DNA from: Shinella granuli
Lineage (GTDB): Bacteria > Pseudomonadota > Alphaproteobacteria > Rhizobiales > Rhizobiaceae
Direction of reading: 5' to 3'
NCBI RefSeq assembly: GCF_004341885.1
Contig: NZ_SLVX01000008.1
Location: 1,745 to 65,744, forward strand
Length of the DNA: 64,000 nt
Position numbers and translations under genes: made by a program. The notes below the pieces were generated by a model. That model was not told where the DNA came from. It was given only the letters and a program-made list of their open reading frames with translations, and searched no databases. Each line of letters opens with the position of its first letter. The first letter of the stretch is position 1. Below are positions 51,091 through 58,799 of this stretch, piece after piece.

Positions 51091-52038
51091 ATGAAGCCCT
51101 ATTACTGGGAATCGCAGCACGGCAATTTCGGCGACGACCTCAATCTCTGGCTCTGGGATTTCCTGCTGCCGGGCTTTCGCAGCGTCCATCCCGACGTGCT
51201 GCTCGTCGGCGTCGGCACGGTGCTGAACAAGGCGCTGCTGCCCGAGGCGGGGCGCAAGCTCGTCATCGGCAGCGGCTTCGGCTACGGCGTGCTACCGGAC
51301 ATGCGGGATGAAAGCCTCTGGGACATCCGCTCAGTGCGCGGGCCGCTGACGGCGGCAAAGGTCGGCGTGCCGGAGACGCTGGGCATCGTCGACCCGGCGG
51401 TGCTGGTGGCCGACATGCCGGAATTCTCGAACCTGCCGAAGCGCCATGGCTGCAGCTTCGTGCCCCATTGGGAATCGGCGGTGGCGGGCCTGTGGCCGGC
51501 CGTCTGCGCCACGGCGGGCCTCAACTATATCGATCCGCGCGGCGAGGCGAAGGCCGTGATCCGGGCGATCGCGCAGTCCGAGCGGATCGTCGCGGAATCC
51601 ATGCACGGCGCGATCCTCGCCGATGCCTTCCGCGTGCCCTGGACGGCGGTCAGCACGTCGGACAGCATCAACAGCTTCAAATGGCGCGACTGGGCCGCGA
51701 CGGTCGGCGTCGAACACCGGCCGCGCCGCGTGCCGCTGTCGAGCCGGGCGGAAGCCATCGTCAAGGGCGCCCGCTTCTGGGGCGTCGACTATGAGGGATA
51801 CAGCGCCGCGCGGCCGGAGCGCGGCGCGGCGGGAGACGTCGCCGTTGCGCCCGCTGCCAGCAAGCCGTCGGGCACGGGCCTTCGCCTTGCCGCCAAGCAG
51901 GTTCTCGCCGCGCCCTCGACACTGGCGCTCTGGCAGGCGAGCCGCGCCGAACCGCAGCTCAGCGCCGATACCCGCCTCGCCGCGCGCAAGGCGCAGCTCT
52001 ACGACGTGCTGGAAGGCGTGCGGCGCGACTACCTGTAA
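51091..52038 (+). CDS. exoV: Succinoglycan pyruvyltransferase ExoV
   Basis: A 315-aa polysaccharide pyruvyl transferase (PS_pyruv_trans domain). NFGDDLNLWLWDFLLPGF near the N terminus, ISGFGYG-like GSGFGYG, RSVRGPLTAAKVG and AESMHGAILADAFRVPW are typical. It attaches the ketal-linked pyruvate to the terminal glucose. I use the ATG at 51091 with GGAGG five bases before it rather than the GTG at 51085. It ends convergent with exoU, 24 bases between stops. Confidence 0.92.
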   Translation: MKPYYWESQHGNFGDDLNLWLWDFLLPGFRSVHPDVLLVGVGTVLNKALLPEAGRKLVIGSGFGYGVLPDMRDESLWDIRSVRGPLTAAKVGVPETLGIVDPAVLVADMPEFSNLPKRHGCSFVPHWESAVAGLWPAVCATAGLNYIDPRGEAKAVIRAIAQSERIVAESMHGAILADAFRVPWTAVSTSDSINSFKWRDWAATVGVEHRPRRVPLSSRAEAIVKGARFWGVDYEGYSAARPERGAAGDVAVAPAASKPSGTGLRLAAKQVLAAPSTLALWQASRAEPQLSADTRLAARKAQLYDVLEGVRRDYL

Positions 52039-52062
52039 ATCCCGCGATGCCGGCCGGTCCCG

Positions 52063-53067
52063 TCAGACCGGCTCGGCAGGGGAGGCGGGCAGCAGGTAGC
52101 GCAGGCCCGCCTCGGCCGGTGCCTCTCGGCGAAAGCGCCGGTAGGCGGCCTCCGCCTTGTCGCGCAGGATGCCACCGGCAATGGCCGGCAGGGCGGCGGG
52201 ATGGCCGAAGGCGTAGGAGAGGGCCGCACCGGCGCCGCGCTCCCGCTTGCTGTCGAGGAAGCGGCGCAGGGCATGCCGGTTGCCGATCTGGCGGCAGTGC
52301 CGGCGCATGACGCCGAGCGCCTCGGGGGGAATGCCGCCCGTCGCCAGGATGGAGCGTTCGGCGGCATGCAGCGCCGCCAGGTCTTCCGTGCGGTGCCGGC
52401 CGCTGAGCGAGTTCTCGCGCACCAGCGCGCCGTAGCCGCAGCTCTCGATCACCGTATAGCGCGCGCCGTTCGCCAGCGCCCGCACATAGAGCTCGTAGTC
52501 CTCGCCAAGCCGCATCTCCTCGCGGTAGCGCAGCCCGTGCGCGTCGAGAAAGGCGCGGCGCATGACCGGTTTCAGGAAGCCCAGTTCGCCGCGCGGCGCG
52601 CCGCGGCGGGAGATGTTGCCCTGCACGAAGGCCTTGAGATCGAGGCGGCGCGGGCGCGGCGCGAACTGCGCCGGCTGGTGAAGCGGCTCGGCCTCCGCCA
52701 TGAAGGCGATGTTGTCGGCGATGAAATCCCAGTCCGGGCAGGCGAGCATCTGGCGGAAGCGGCCGGGAAAGAAGACGTCGTCCGCATCGAGGATGGCGAT
52801 CAGCGGCGCGCGGGACACGGCGATCGCCCGGTTGCGGGCCGCCGAGGGCCCGCGGTTCTGGGTGAAGCCGAGGATTTCCAGCCGGCCGCTCGCATCGTTC
52901 GCGGCGGCGGCCGCCGCCATCGTGCGGTCGTCCGATCCGTCGTCCACCACCACGACCTCGGCCACTTCCGGCTGCGCAAGGGCCGAGCGGACGGCCCGCC
53001 CGATCGTCTCCTCGGCATTCTTCGCGGCAATGATGACACAGACCGTTTCTTCCTGGGCCATGGGCAT
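52063..53067 (-). CDS. exoU: Succinoglycan glycosyltransferase ExoU
   Basis: A 334-aa family 2 glycosyltransferase: VCVIIAAKNAEETIGRAVRS, VVVDDGSDDRT, the LDADDVF metal site and LGEDYELYVRALANG. It is related to the ExoO protein of this cluster. In S. meliloti ExoU adds the sixth sugar. Two starts are possible (53067 and 53061); the frame is open further up without support. It lies downstream of exoX on the same strand, 102 bases away. Confidence 0.87.
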   Translation of the reverse strand: MPMAQEETVCVIIAAKNAEETIGRAVRSALAQPEVAEVVVVDDGSDDRTMAAAAAANDASGRLEILGFTQNRGPSAARNRAIAVSRAPLIAILDADDVFFPGRFRQMLACPDWDFIADNIAFMAEAEPLHQPAQFAPRPRRLDLKAFVQGNISRRGAPRGELGFLKPVMRRAFLDAHGLRYREEMRLGEDYELYVRALANGARYTVIESCGYGALVRENSLSGRHRTEDLAALHAAERSILATGGIPPEALGVMRRHCRQIGNRHALRRFLDSKRERGAGAALSYAFGHPAALPAIAGGILRDKAEAAYRRFRREAPAEAGLRYLLPASPAEPV

Positions 53068-53169
53068 ACCCCCGTCACGCGTTGAACCATGGCGCGGGGC
53101 ACCCGCGCTGCAATGCAGCATGAAAGGGGAAAAGGGCACAAAAACGGCCCGCCGCCCGAGGCGGCGCGA

Positions 53170-53505
53170 TCAGGGCTTGGAGTGACCGGGCTCGTTCATC
53201 GAAACGGGAACCTTGCTCTTCGCCGCATCCCGGCTCGTGTCGATATCCGGCGTGCCGCGCGCGCCGGCATCGATGCCCCGGCGACGTTGCCGGGCCTCGC
53301 GCCAGACGAGGAAGAGCGTCGTGAGGAAATAGCCGACCTGGATGAGCACGGCGCAGAGGAAGGTCTGGAGGGCGGTGGTGGCGAGCGAACCGGTGGAAAG
53401 ATAGGTCACCACGGCAAAGGCGACGAGCGCGATTGCCATGCTCAGGAAGAAGCGCGGCGCATAGGCCATGCTGTCCCGCCACTTTTTGTCCGGCACGCGT
53501 GTCAT
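53170..53505 (-). CDS. exoX: Exopolysaccharide production repressor ExoX
   Basis: A 111-aa small inner-membrane protein with two hydrophobic helices (about residues 19-40 and 45-67) and a polar C-terminal tail. YAPRFFLSMAIALVAF and TFLCAVLIQVGYFLTTLFLVWREA are typical of ExoX. An in-frame ATG at 53469 would give 99 residues, closer to the S. meliloti protein. ExoX inhibits succinoglycan synthesis after transcription, in a dose ratio with ExoY, whose gene it faces here. Confidence 0.88.
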   Translation of the reverse strand: MTRVPDKKWRDSMAYAPRFFLSMAIALVAFAVVTYLSTGSLATTALQTFLCAVLIQVGYFLTTLFLVWREARQRRRGIDAGARGTPDIDTSRDAAKSKVPVSMNEPGHSKP

Positions 53506-54186
53506 GATTGGATTCGCCTTCTCCTCACAGGCTACCCGGCACTATAGTGTGCCGCGTCAACAGGTGCAATCAAGGGTAAAACCCGTGGGCCGTCGCACCG
53601 GTTCCACCCTAGCCCGGCGACCTTGCGCTTCCGTTAAAATGCTCCCGCAACCGATTCGCTGCCTTGTTTTTGCCAAGTTTGGGACGCGGTTCGCGCCGAA
53701 TGCGGGTTGTCGCGCGGCCAGCCTATCCGAGAGGTTGCGCCCGCCGCGTCTCCAGATCAAATTTTATTACGGCCTCTGCGGTTTTTCCGCGGAAACTGTG
53801 CACTGCAAAAACAATATTGCGATGCAAAATTATGCGCCTTCTCCATGTATATTCCGGTGTTTTCGTATCTTCTCCCCAGAGAAAGCCGATGACGGCTTCG
53901 TAATTCCGCAGCGCACGTTTTTTCAAAAGAAGTGAGATCGCAGTTTCCATGCGTGATCACGCAGAATCGGAAGGCGCGTTTCCATGGGGAAATGCTTCCA
54001 GATTGGACAGAGCAGGCGAACAAAGACTTCAATTTAGTACATAAACAATTGCTTAAATTACAGTGCTCCACCCTTTCCCGCCGCTTCACATTTCAAAAAA
54101 CAAACTGTGACCACACAGTCCGCATTGGATGGCAGAGCGCGTCCGAGGGGACCGACCCTATCGCAAATCCAAGTGGAGCCATCTCT
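53506..54186. promoter_or_regulatory. AT-rich divergent regulatory region exoX-exoY
   Basis: 681 bases without a supported gene and clearly poorer in GC from about 53760 to 54130 than the rest of the window. It holds the perfect 12-base palindrome GCGTGATCACGC (53951-53962) and the CRP-like dyad ACTGTG-ACCA-CACAGT (54104-54119), 67 bases before exoY. In S. meliloti the exoX-exoY gap is the main transcriptional control point of succinoglycan synthesis. Short open frames here lack coding character. Confidence 0.65.
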
Positions 54187-54864
54187 ATGAAGTCCGCGAC
54201 ACGATCGGCCAGTTCGCCGTATTTCAGTTCGTTTGCAACCGGTGCACCGCCGGTGGGGGGAATATCGAAACGAAGCTTCGACATCCTGGTGGCGCTTGCC
54301 GCCATCATCCTCATCAGCCCCATCTTCCTGATGATCATGGCACTGGTGAAATTCTCCGACGGCGGCAGCGTCTTCTACGGCCATCGCCGCATCGGTTATA
54401 ACGGCACGACCTTCCGCTGCCTGAAATTCCGCACCATGGCGGAAAATGGCGATGCCATCCTGCAGCAGTATCTGAAGGACAACCCGGCCGCCTATGAGGA
54501 ATGGCGCACCGCGCGCAAGCTGCAGTTCGATCCGCGGGTGACCGTCGTCGGCACCGTGCTGCGCAAGCTCAGCCTCGACGAGCTGCCGCAGCTCTTCAAC
54601 ATCCTGCGCGGAGAGATGAGCCTCGTCGGGCCGCGCCCGGTGGTGGAGGACGAGCTGGAACTCTACGAGGCCTCCGCCATCTACTATCTCCAGACCCGCC
54701 CCGGCCTCACCGGCCTCTGGCAGGTCAGCGGGCGCAACGACGTGTCCTATGCGGCGCGCGTCGCCTTCGACACGCACTATGTCTGCAACTGGTCGCTGGT
54801 GAGCGATCTCATGATCGTCGCCCGCACCATCCCGGCCGTCTGCCTTTCGCGCGGCAGCTATTGA
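54187..54864 (+). CDS. exoY: Undecaprenyl-phosphate galactosephosphotransferase ExoY
   Basis: A 225-aa bacterial sugar transferase that starts succinoglycan assembly by moving galactose-1-phosphate onto undecaprenyl phosphate. The N-terminal [15 protein letters not shown] matches the S. meliloti protein start. One hydrophobic segment lies at about 37-56, followed by CLKFRTM, the [22 protein letters not shown] core and [15 protein letters not shown]. The ATG at 54187 was chosen over a much longer open frame because the extra 85 residues are unrelated to the family. It heads exoYFQZ. Confidence 0.94.
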   Translation: MKSATRSASSPYFSSFATGAPPVGGISKRSFDILVALAAIILISPIFLMIMALVKFSDGGSVFYGHRRIGYNGTTFRCLKFRTMAENGDAILQQYLKDNPAAYEEWRTARKLQFDPRVTVVGTVLRKLSLDELPQLFNILRGEMSLVGPRPVVEDELELYEASAIYYLQTRPGLTGLWQVSGRNDVSYAARVAFDTHYVCNWSLVSDLMIVARTIPAVCLSRGSY

Positions 54865-54920
54865 TCCGGAAGAAGCGCCCGCGGCCCCGGCTGCGGGACG
54901 CCCGGAAGACAGGGGTTTCC

Positions 54921-56189
54921 ATGAAGACGACATCGAACGCGGCTTTCGCCGCGGCCGCTTTTCCCATGAAGGCGCGCACGGCGCTCTGCCTTGCCTTTCT
55001 TGTCATTGCCGGTCCGGCAGGTGCCGAGGTCGGCGAATACCGGCTCGGGGTGATGGACAAGCTGCGCATCCGCGTGGCGGAATGGCAGACCGCCGAGGGC
55101 GCGATCCGCGACTGGAGCGCCGTCAGCGGCGACTACAGCGTCGGGGCGGACGGGGCGGTTTCCGTGCCCTTCCTCGGCCCGCTGCCGGCGGACGGCCGCA
55201 CGACCGGCGAGCTCGCCGAGGAGATCGGCCAGAAGATGCAGGTCCTCTTCGGCCTGCGCGACCGCCCGTCCGCCTCGGTGGAGATCGCCGAATACCGGCC
55301 GGTCTATCTTGCCGGCGAGGTGCAGACGCCCGGCGCCTATCCCTATGCGCCGGGCCTGACGGTGCTCAAAGCCGTCAGCTTCGGCGGCGGCCTGCGCCGC
55401 GCCGATGCCGGCCAGCGCTTCACGCGGGATTTCCTGCGCTCCGAAGGCGAGGCGGCCGTCTTCCTTGCCGAGCGCAACCGCCTGCTGGTCCGCCGCGCCC
55501 GCATCCACGCGGAGATGAACAACGCCAAGGGCATCGCCATGCCGAAGGAGCTCGGCGATACCGAGGAGGCGCGCGCGCTGATGGAGAGCGAGAAGGCGCT
55601 GATGGTCTCGCGGGAGAAGCGCCTGCGCCTGCAATTGACGGCGCTCGCCGATCTGAAATCCCTGCTCGGCACCGAGATCGACGCCCTCGCCAAGAAATCG
55701 CAGACCCAGACGCGGCAGCTCGAACTCGTCCAGGCCGATCTCGACAAGGTCGACACGCTCGCCGAAAAGGGCCTGGCGATCAGCTCCCGGCGGCTGGCGC
55801 TGGAACAGCGCACCGCCGACCTGCAGGCCGCCCTGCTCGACATCGACACCGCCTCGCTGAAGGCCAAGCAGGACATCAACAAGGCCACGCAGGACGAGAC
55901 CACCCTCACGAACGACTGGGACGCGCAGCTTGCCCAGGAATTGCAGAACACCGAACAGGAGCTCGACACGCTGGCCCTGAAGCTCGGCACGAGCCGCAGC
56001 CTGATGTCGGAGGCGCTGATGCAATCGGCCGATGCGGCCGCCTTCAAGGACGGGCTCTCGTCCGCCAACATCGCCTATTCGATCCTGCGCACGGTGAAGG
56101 GCAAGGCCGAAGAGATCGCCGCCACCGAAACGACGCCGGTCCTGCCAGGCGATATCGTCAAGGTGGGGCTGAGCCTGAAGACGCAGTGA
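54921..56189 (+). CDS. exoF: Succinoglycan outer-membrane/periplasmic export protein ExoF
   Basis: A 422-aa OPX-type protein, the size of S. meliloti ExoF. A signal peptide (about residues 1-36, ending AGA-EVGEYRLG) precedes the Poly_export domain (YRLGVMDKLRIRV, GAVSVPFLGPLPADG), an SLBB-like domain (VYLAGEVQTPGAYPY) and a long charged coiled-coil part (about 180-380). ExoF is needed both for the first galactosyl transfer step and for export. It follows exoY after 56 bases. Confidence 0.92.
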   Translation: MKTTSNAAFAAAAFPMKARTALCLAFLVIAGPAGAEVGEYRLGVMDKLRIRVAEWQTAEGAIRDWSAVSGDYSVGADGAVSVPFLGPLPADGRTTGELAEEIGQKMQVLFGLRDRPSASVEIAEYRPVYLAGEVQTPGAYPYAPGLTVLKAVSFGGGLRRADAGQRFTRDFLRSEGEAAVFLAERNRLLVRRARIHAEMNNAKGIAMPKELGDTEEARALMESEKALMVSREKRLRLQLTALADLKSLLGTEIDALAKKSQTQTRQLELVQADLDKVDTLAEKGLAISSRRLALEQRTADLQAALLDIDTASLKAKQDINKATQDETTLTNDWDAQLAQELQNTEQELDTLALKLGTSRSLMSEALMQSADAAAFKDGLSSANIAYSILRTVKGKAEEIAATETTPVLPGDIVKVGLSLKTQ

Positions 56190-56196
56190 GGCGGCC

Positions 56197-57471
56197 ATGC
56201 GGATCGCCAAGGCAAGCCTGATCGACCCCGGGGCCAACACGGTCTATGCCGCGACGGCCGTCGCGCTGTCCTTCTTCGTCTTCGCCTATTCCTTCCGCTT
56301 CGGCCAAGTGTCGATCCTCGCCTATTATGCGCTGTGGCTGCCGCTGGTCATCGTCGATTACCGGCGGGTGCTCGGCAATTATGCGCGCTACGGCTGGATC
56401 TTCGCCTTCGCCGTCTTCGCGTGCCTCTCCGTCTTCTGGTCGCAGGCGCCAGGCGTCACGGCCCGCGCGAGCGTGCAATATCTCTCCCATGTCGTCTGCG
56501 CGCTGATCGCCATGCGCGTCGTCGACACGCGCACGCTGGTGCGCGGCGGCCTTGCCGGCACGGCGCTCGTATTGTGTTACTCGCTCGTCTTCGGCGTCTA
56601 TCACCTTGATCCGCTCGACGGCACCTACAGCTTCGTCGGCGCCTTCGCCTCCAAGAACCAGCTCGGCTTCTACGCCTCGCTCGCCGTGCTCTTCGCCTTT
56701 GCCGCGCTCGTCCTCGGGGCCGAGCGCGGGGCGTGGAAGCTCGTCGCCCTCGTCTGCGTGGCCGTCGCGCTCTACTGCCTGAAAGCCTCGCAATCGGCAA
56801 CCTCGGTGCTCACCACCGCTGCCGTCGCGGGTCTCTGCCTCGGGCTGAAGGCGCTGGAATGGCTGGCGCCGGCGCACCGCAAGATGCTGTTCCTCGTGCT
56901 CGCCGTCTTCGCCGTCCTCGTGCTCCTCGCCGGTGCCTATGGCGGCGGCTATGTGCTTGTGCTCGGCGCCTTCGGCAAGGATGCGACGCTGACGGGGCGC
57001 ACCTATCTCTGGCAGCAGGGCATCGAGACGGCCGCGGCCGCGCCCTTCGTCGGCATCGGCTACCAGGCCTTCTGGGTGCAGGGTTTTGCCGAGGCCGAGC
57101 GGCTATGGGCCGCCTTCTTCATCGGCACCCGCTCGGGCTTCCATTTCCACAACACCTTCATCGCCGCGACGGTGGAGACCGGGCTGATCGGCTGCCTCTT
57201 GCTGTCGATGGTGCTGCTCGCCGCGCTCGCCGGCCATCTCCACCGGCTCCTGTCGGCGGCGCACGACCTGGAGGCGCTGGTCCTCTTCACCGTTGCGGCG
57301 CTCCTGGCGGTGCGAACCTTCGTCGAGATCGACATCCTCAATCCCTATCACGTCGGCTCCTTCCTGCTCTATTTCGCCGCCGGCAAGCTTGCCGATGCCC
57401 GCCGCGCCCGAAGAGGGCAGCCGGTCTACCGCGTCCGGCTGCCGCCGCGCGTCGAAGGCATCCGCCCATGA
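56197..57471 (+). CDS. exoQ: Succinoglycan polymerase ExoQ (Wzy-type)
   Basis: A 424-aa integral membrane protein with about ten helices and the O-antigen ligase/polymerase (Wzy_C) region in the middle: SFVGAFASKNQLGFYASL, LTGRTYLWQQGIE and FHFHNTFIAATVETG. It joins octasaccharide repeats to form high molecular weight succinoglycan. It starts seven bases after exoF and overlaps exoZ by four. Confidence 0.92.
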   Translation: MRIAKASLIDPGANTVYAATAVALSFFVFAYSFRFGQVSILAYYALWLPLVIVDYRRVLGNYARYGWIFAFAVFACLSVFWSQAPGVTARASVQYLSHVVCALIAMRVVDTRTLVRGGLAGTALVLCYSLVFGVYHLDPLDGTYSFVGAFASKNQLGFYASLAVLFAFAALVLGAERGAWKLVALVCVAVALYCLKASQSATSVLTTAAVAGLCLGLKALEWLAPAHRKMLFLVLAVFAVLVLLAGAYGGGYVLVLGAFGKDATLTGRTYLWQQGIETAAAAPFVGIGYQAFWVQGFAEAERLWAAFFIGTRSGFHFHNTFIAATVETGLIGCLLLSMVLLAALAGHLHRLLSAAHDLEALVLFTVAALLAVRTFVEIDILNPYHVGSFLLYFAAGKLADARRARRGQPVYRVRLPPRVEGIRP

Positions 57472-58499
57472 CGGAAGAGACCCGGCCAGCGACGCTCTAC
57501 GGCATCCAGTACCTGCGGGCGCTCGCCGCGCTCGCGGTCGTCTTCTTCCATGCCGGCGAGCGCAGCGGCCATGCGCTGGCGATCGGCGCGGCGGGGGTCG
57601 ACGTCTTCTTCGTCATCAGCGGCTTCATCATGTGGGTGATCGTCGCGCGGCGCCCGGTCCCGCCCGGCCGCTTCCTCACCGAGCGCCTGCGCCGCATCGT
57701 GCCCATCTACTGGCTGGCGACCGGCGCCATGGTGGCGGGCGCGCTGCTCGGCCTCTTCCCCAATCTCGTGCTGACGGCACGCCACCTCCTCGCCTCGCTG
57801 TTCTTCGTGCCCTTGCCCTCGCCGAGCAGCGGGGAGGTCTGGCCGGTTCTCGTCCAGGGCTGGACGCTCAATTACGAACTCTTCTTCTACGCCGTCTTCG
57901 CCGCCTGCCTGCTCCTGCCCGCGCGCATGAGGCTTGCCGCCGTCGCCGCCATCTTCCTCGCCCTCGTGGCGCTCGGCCTAGCGGTGACGAGCGAAAACCC
58001 GCTCTTCGTCACCTATACCCGGCCGATCATCCTGGAATTCGTCGCGGGCATGCTGATCGGCCGGCTGTGGCTCGCCGGGCGGGTGCGCGGGAGGGTGCCG
58101 GGTCTTGCCCTCATCGGCCTGTCGCTCGCCGGTTTCGCGACGATCGGCATCCTCCGGCTGCCCTTCGACGAATGGACCTGCGGCCCGCTCGCGGCCATGC
58201 TCGTCTACGGCACCGCGGCGCTGGAGCGGGAAGGCGGCGTGCCGCACCTGCGGCTTCCCGCGCTCCTCGGCGATGCCTCCTATTCGATCTATCTCTGGCA
58301 CACCTTCGCCATCTCGGTCGTGGCGAAGGCGGGAACGATGCTCGGGCTGGCGCCGGCGCTCGTCTTCCTCGCCTCTGTGCTCGCCGGCCTCCTGGCCGGC
58401 CTTGCCGGCTACCGGCTCATCGAGCGCCCGCTGCTGCGCGGGTTTTCCGGAAAGCGCCGCATGGAGGCCGCCCGCAAGGCAGTCGCCACCGAGGGATAA
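57468..58499 (+). CDS. exoZ: Succinoglycan acetyltransferase ExoZ
   Basis: A 343-aa acyltransferase 3 membrane protein. YGIQYLRALAALAVVFFHAGER holds the conserved RxxAxxxVxxxH motif, followed by GAAGVDVFFVISGFIMW and RRIVPIYWL. It has about ten hydrophobic helices. ExoZ adds the acetyl group to the third sugar. The ATG overlaps the exoQ stop (ATGA). In S. meliloti exoB follows; here the next gene is unrelated and on the other strand. Confidence 0.92.
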   Translation: MTEETRPATLYGIQYLRALAALAVVFFHAGERSGHALAIGAAGVDVFFVISGFIMWVIVARRPVPPGRFLTERLRRIVPIYWLATGAMVAGALLGLFPNLVLTARHLLASLFFVPLPSPSSGEVWPVLVQGWTLNYELFFYAVFAACLLLPARMRLAAVAAIFLALVALGLAVTSENPLFVTYTRPIILEFVAGMLIGRLWLAGRVRGRVPGLALIGLSLAGFATIGILRLPFDEWTCGPLAAMLVYGTAALEREGGVPHLRLPALLGDASYSIYLWHTFAISVVAKAGTMLGLAPALVFLASVLAGLLAGLAGYRLIERPLLRGFSGKRRMEAARKAVATEG

Positions 58500-58566
58500 C
58501 GCATCCGTCCATGAGCCCGTTCTGCCTGACGGCATCTCCCGCTTGGATGGAAACCGTTGCCGTTCT

Positions 58567-58677
58567 CCCCTTCTCCCCCGCGGGGAGAAGGTGCCGGCAG
58601 GCGAATGAGGGGGATGGCGAAGGCGCAAAGGCTCTATTCGACCCTTCGGGCCACCTTCTCCCCGCGGGGGAGAAGGG
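58567..58677. repeat. Pair of rhizobial CTTCTCCCC palindromes in inverted order
   Basis: The unit at 58567-58593 (CCCCTTCTCCCCCGCGGGG and on) is itself palindromic, and its reverse complement recurs almost exactly at 58652-58677. Two hairpins or one long cruciform are possible. The same unit occurs at 8276. A further partial copy (GGGGGAGAAGG) lies near 58719. The block fills most of the gap between exoZ and the histidine kinase gene. Confidence 0.75.
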
Positions 58678-58773
58678 AAGGAGGCAATGCTGAATTCCAC
58701 ATGCGACTGCCTGGCCCTCAGGGGGAGAAGGTTGGGCGCCCGCATTTCTGGCGCAGAGAGTGTCGCGGGTTAG

Positions 58774-58796
58774 CCCCTCCCCCTTGTTGGGAGGGG
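58774..58796. terminator. Hairpin before the histidine kinase stop
   Basis: CCCCTCCC (58774-58781) pairs with GGGAGGGG (58789-58796), four bases from the kinase stop codon. It is likely a terminator for the minus-strand two-component operon, though no T run is present. Confidence 0.45.
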
Positions 58797-58799
58797 ACT

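Noticed and set aside
53723-54089. Small minus-strand frames of 75-110 codons in the exoX-exoY gap
   Set aside because: They lie in AT-rich regulatory DNA, lack ribosome binding sites and have no family resemblance.
53932-54186. 85-residue N-terminal extension of ExoY
   Set aside because: The frame is open, but the ATG at 54187 starts exactly with the S. meliloti-like N terminus, and the extension crosses the regulatory dyads.
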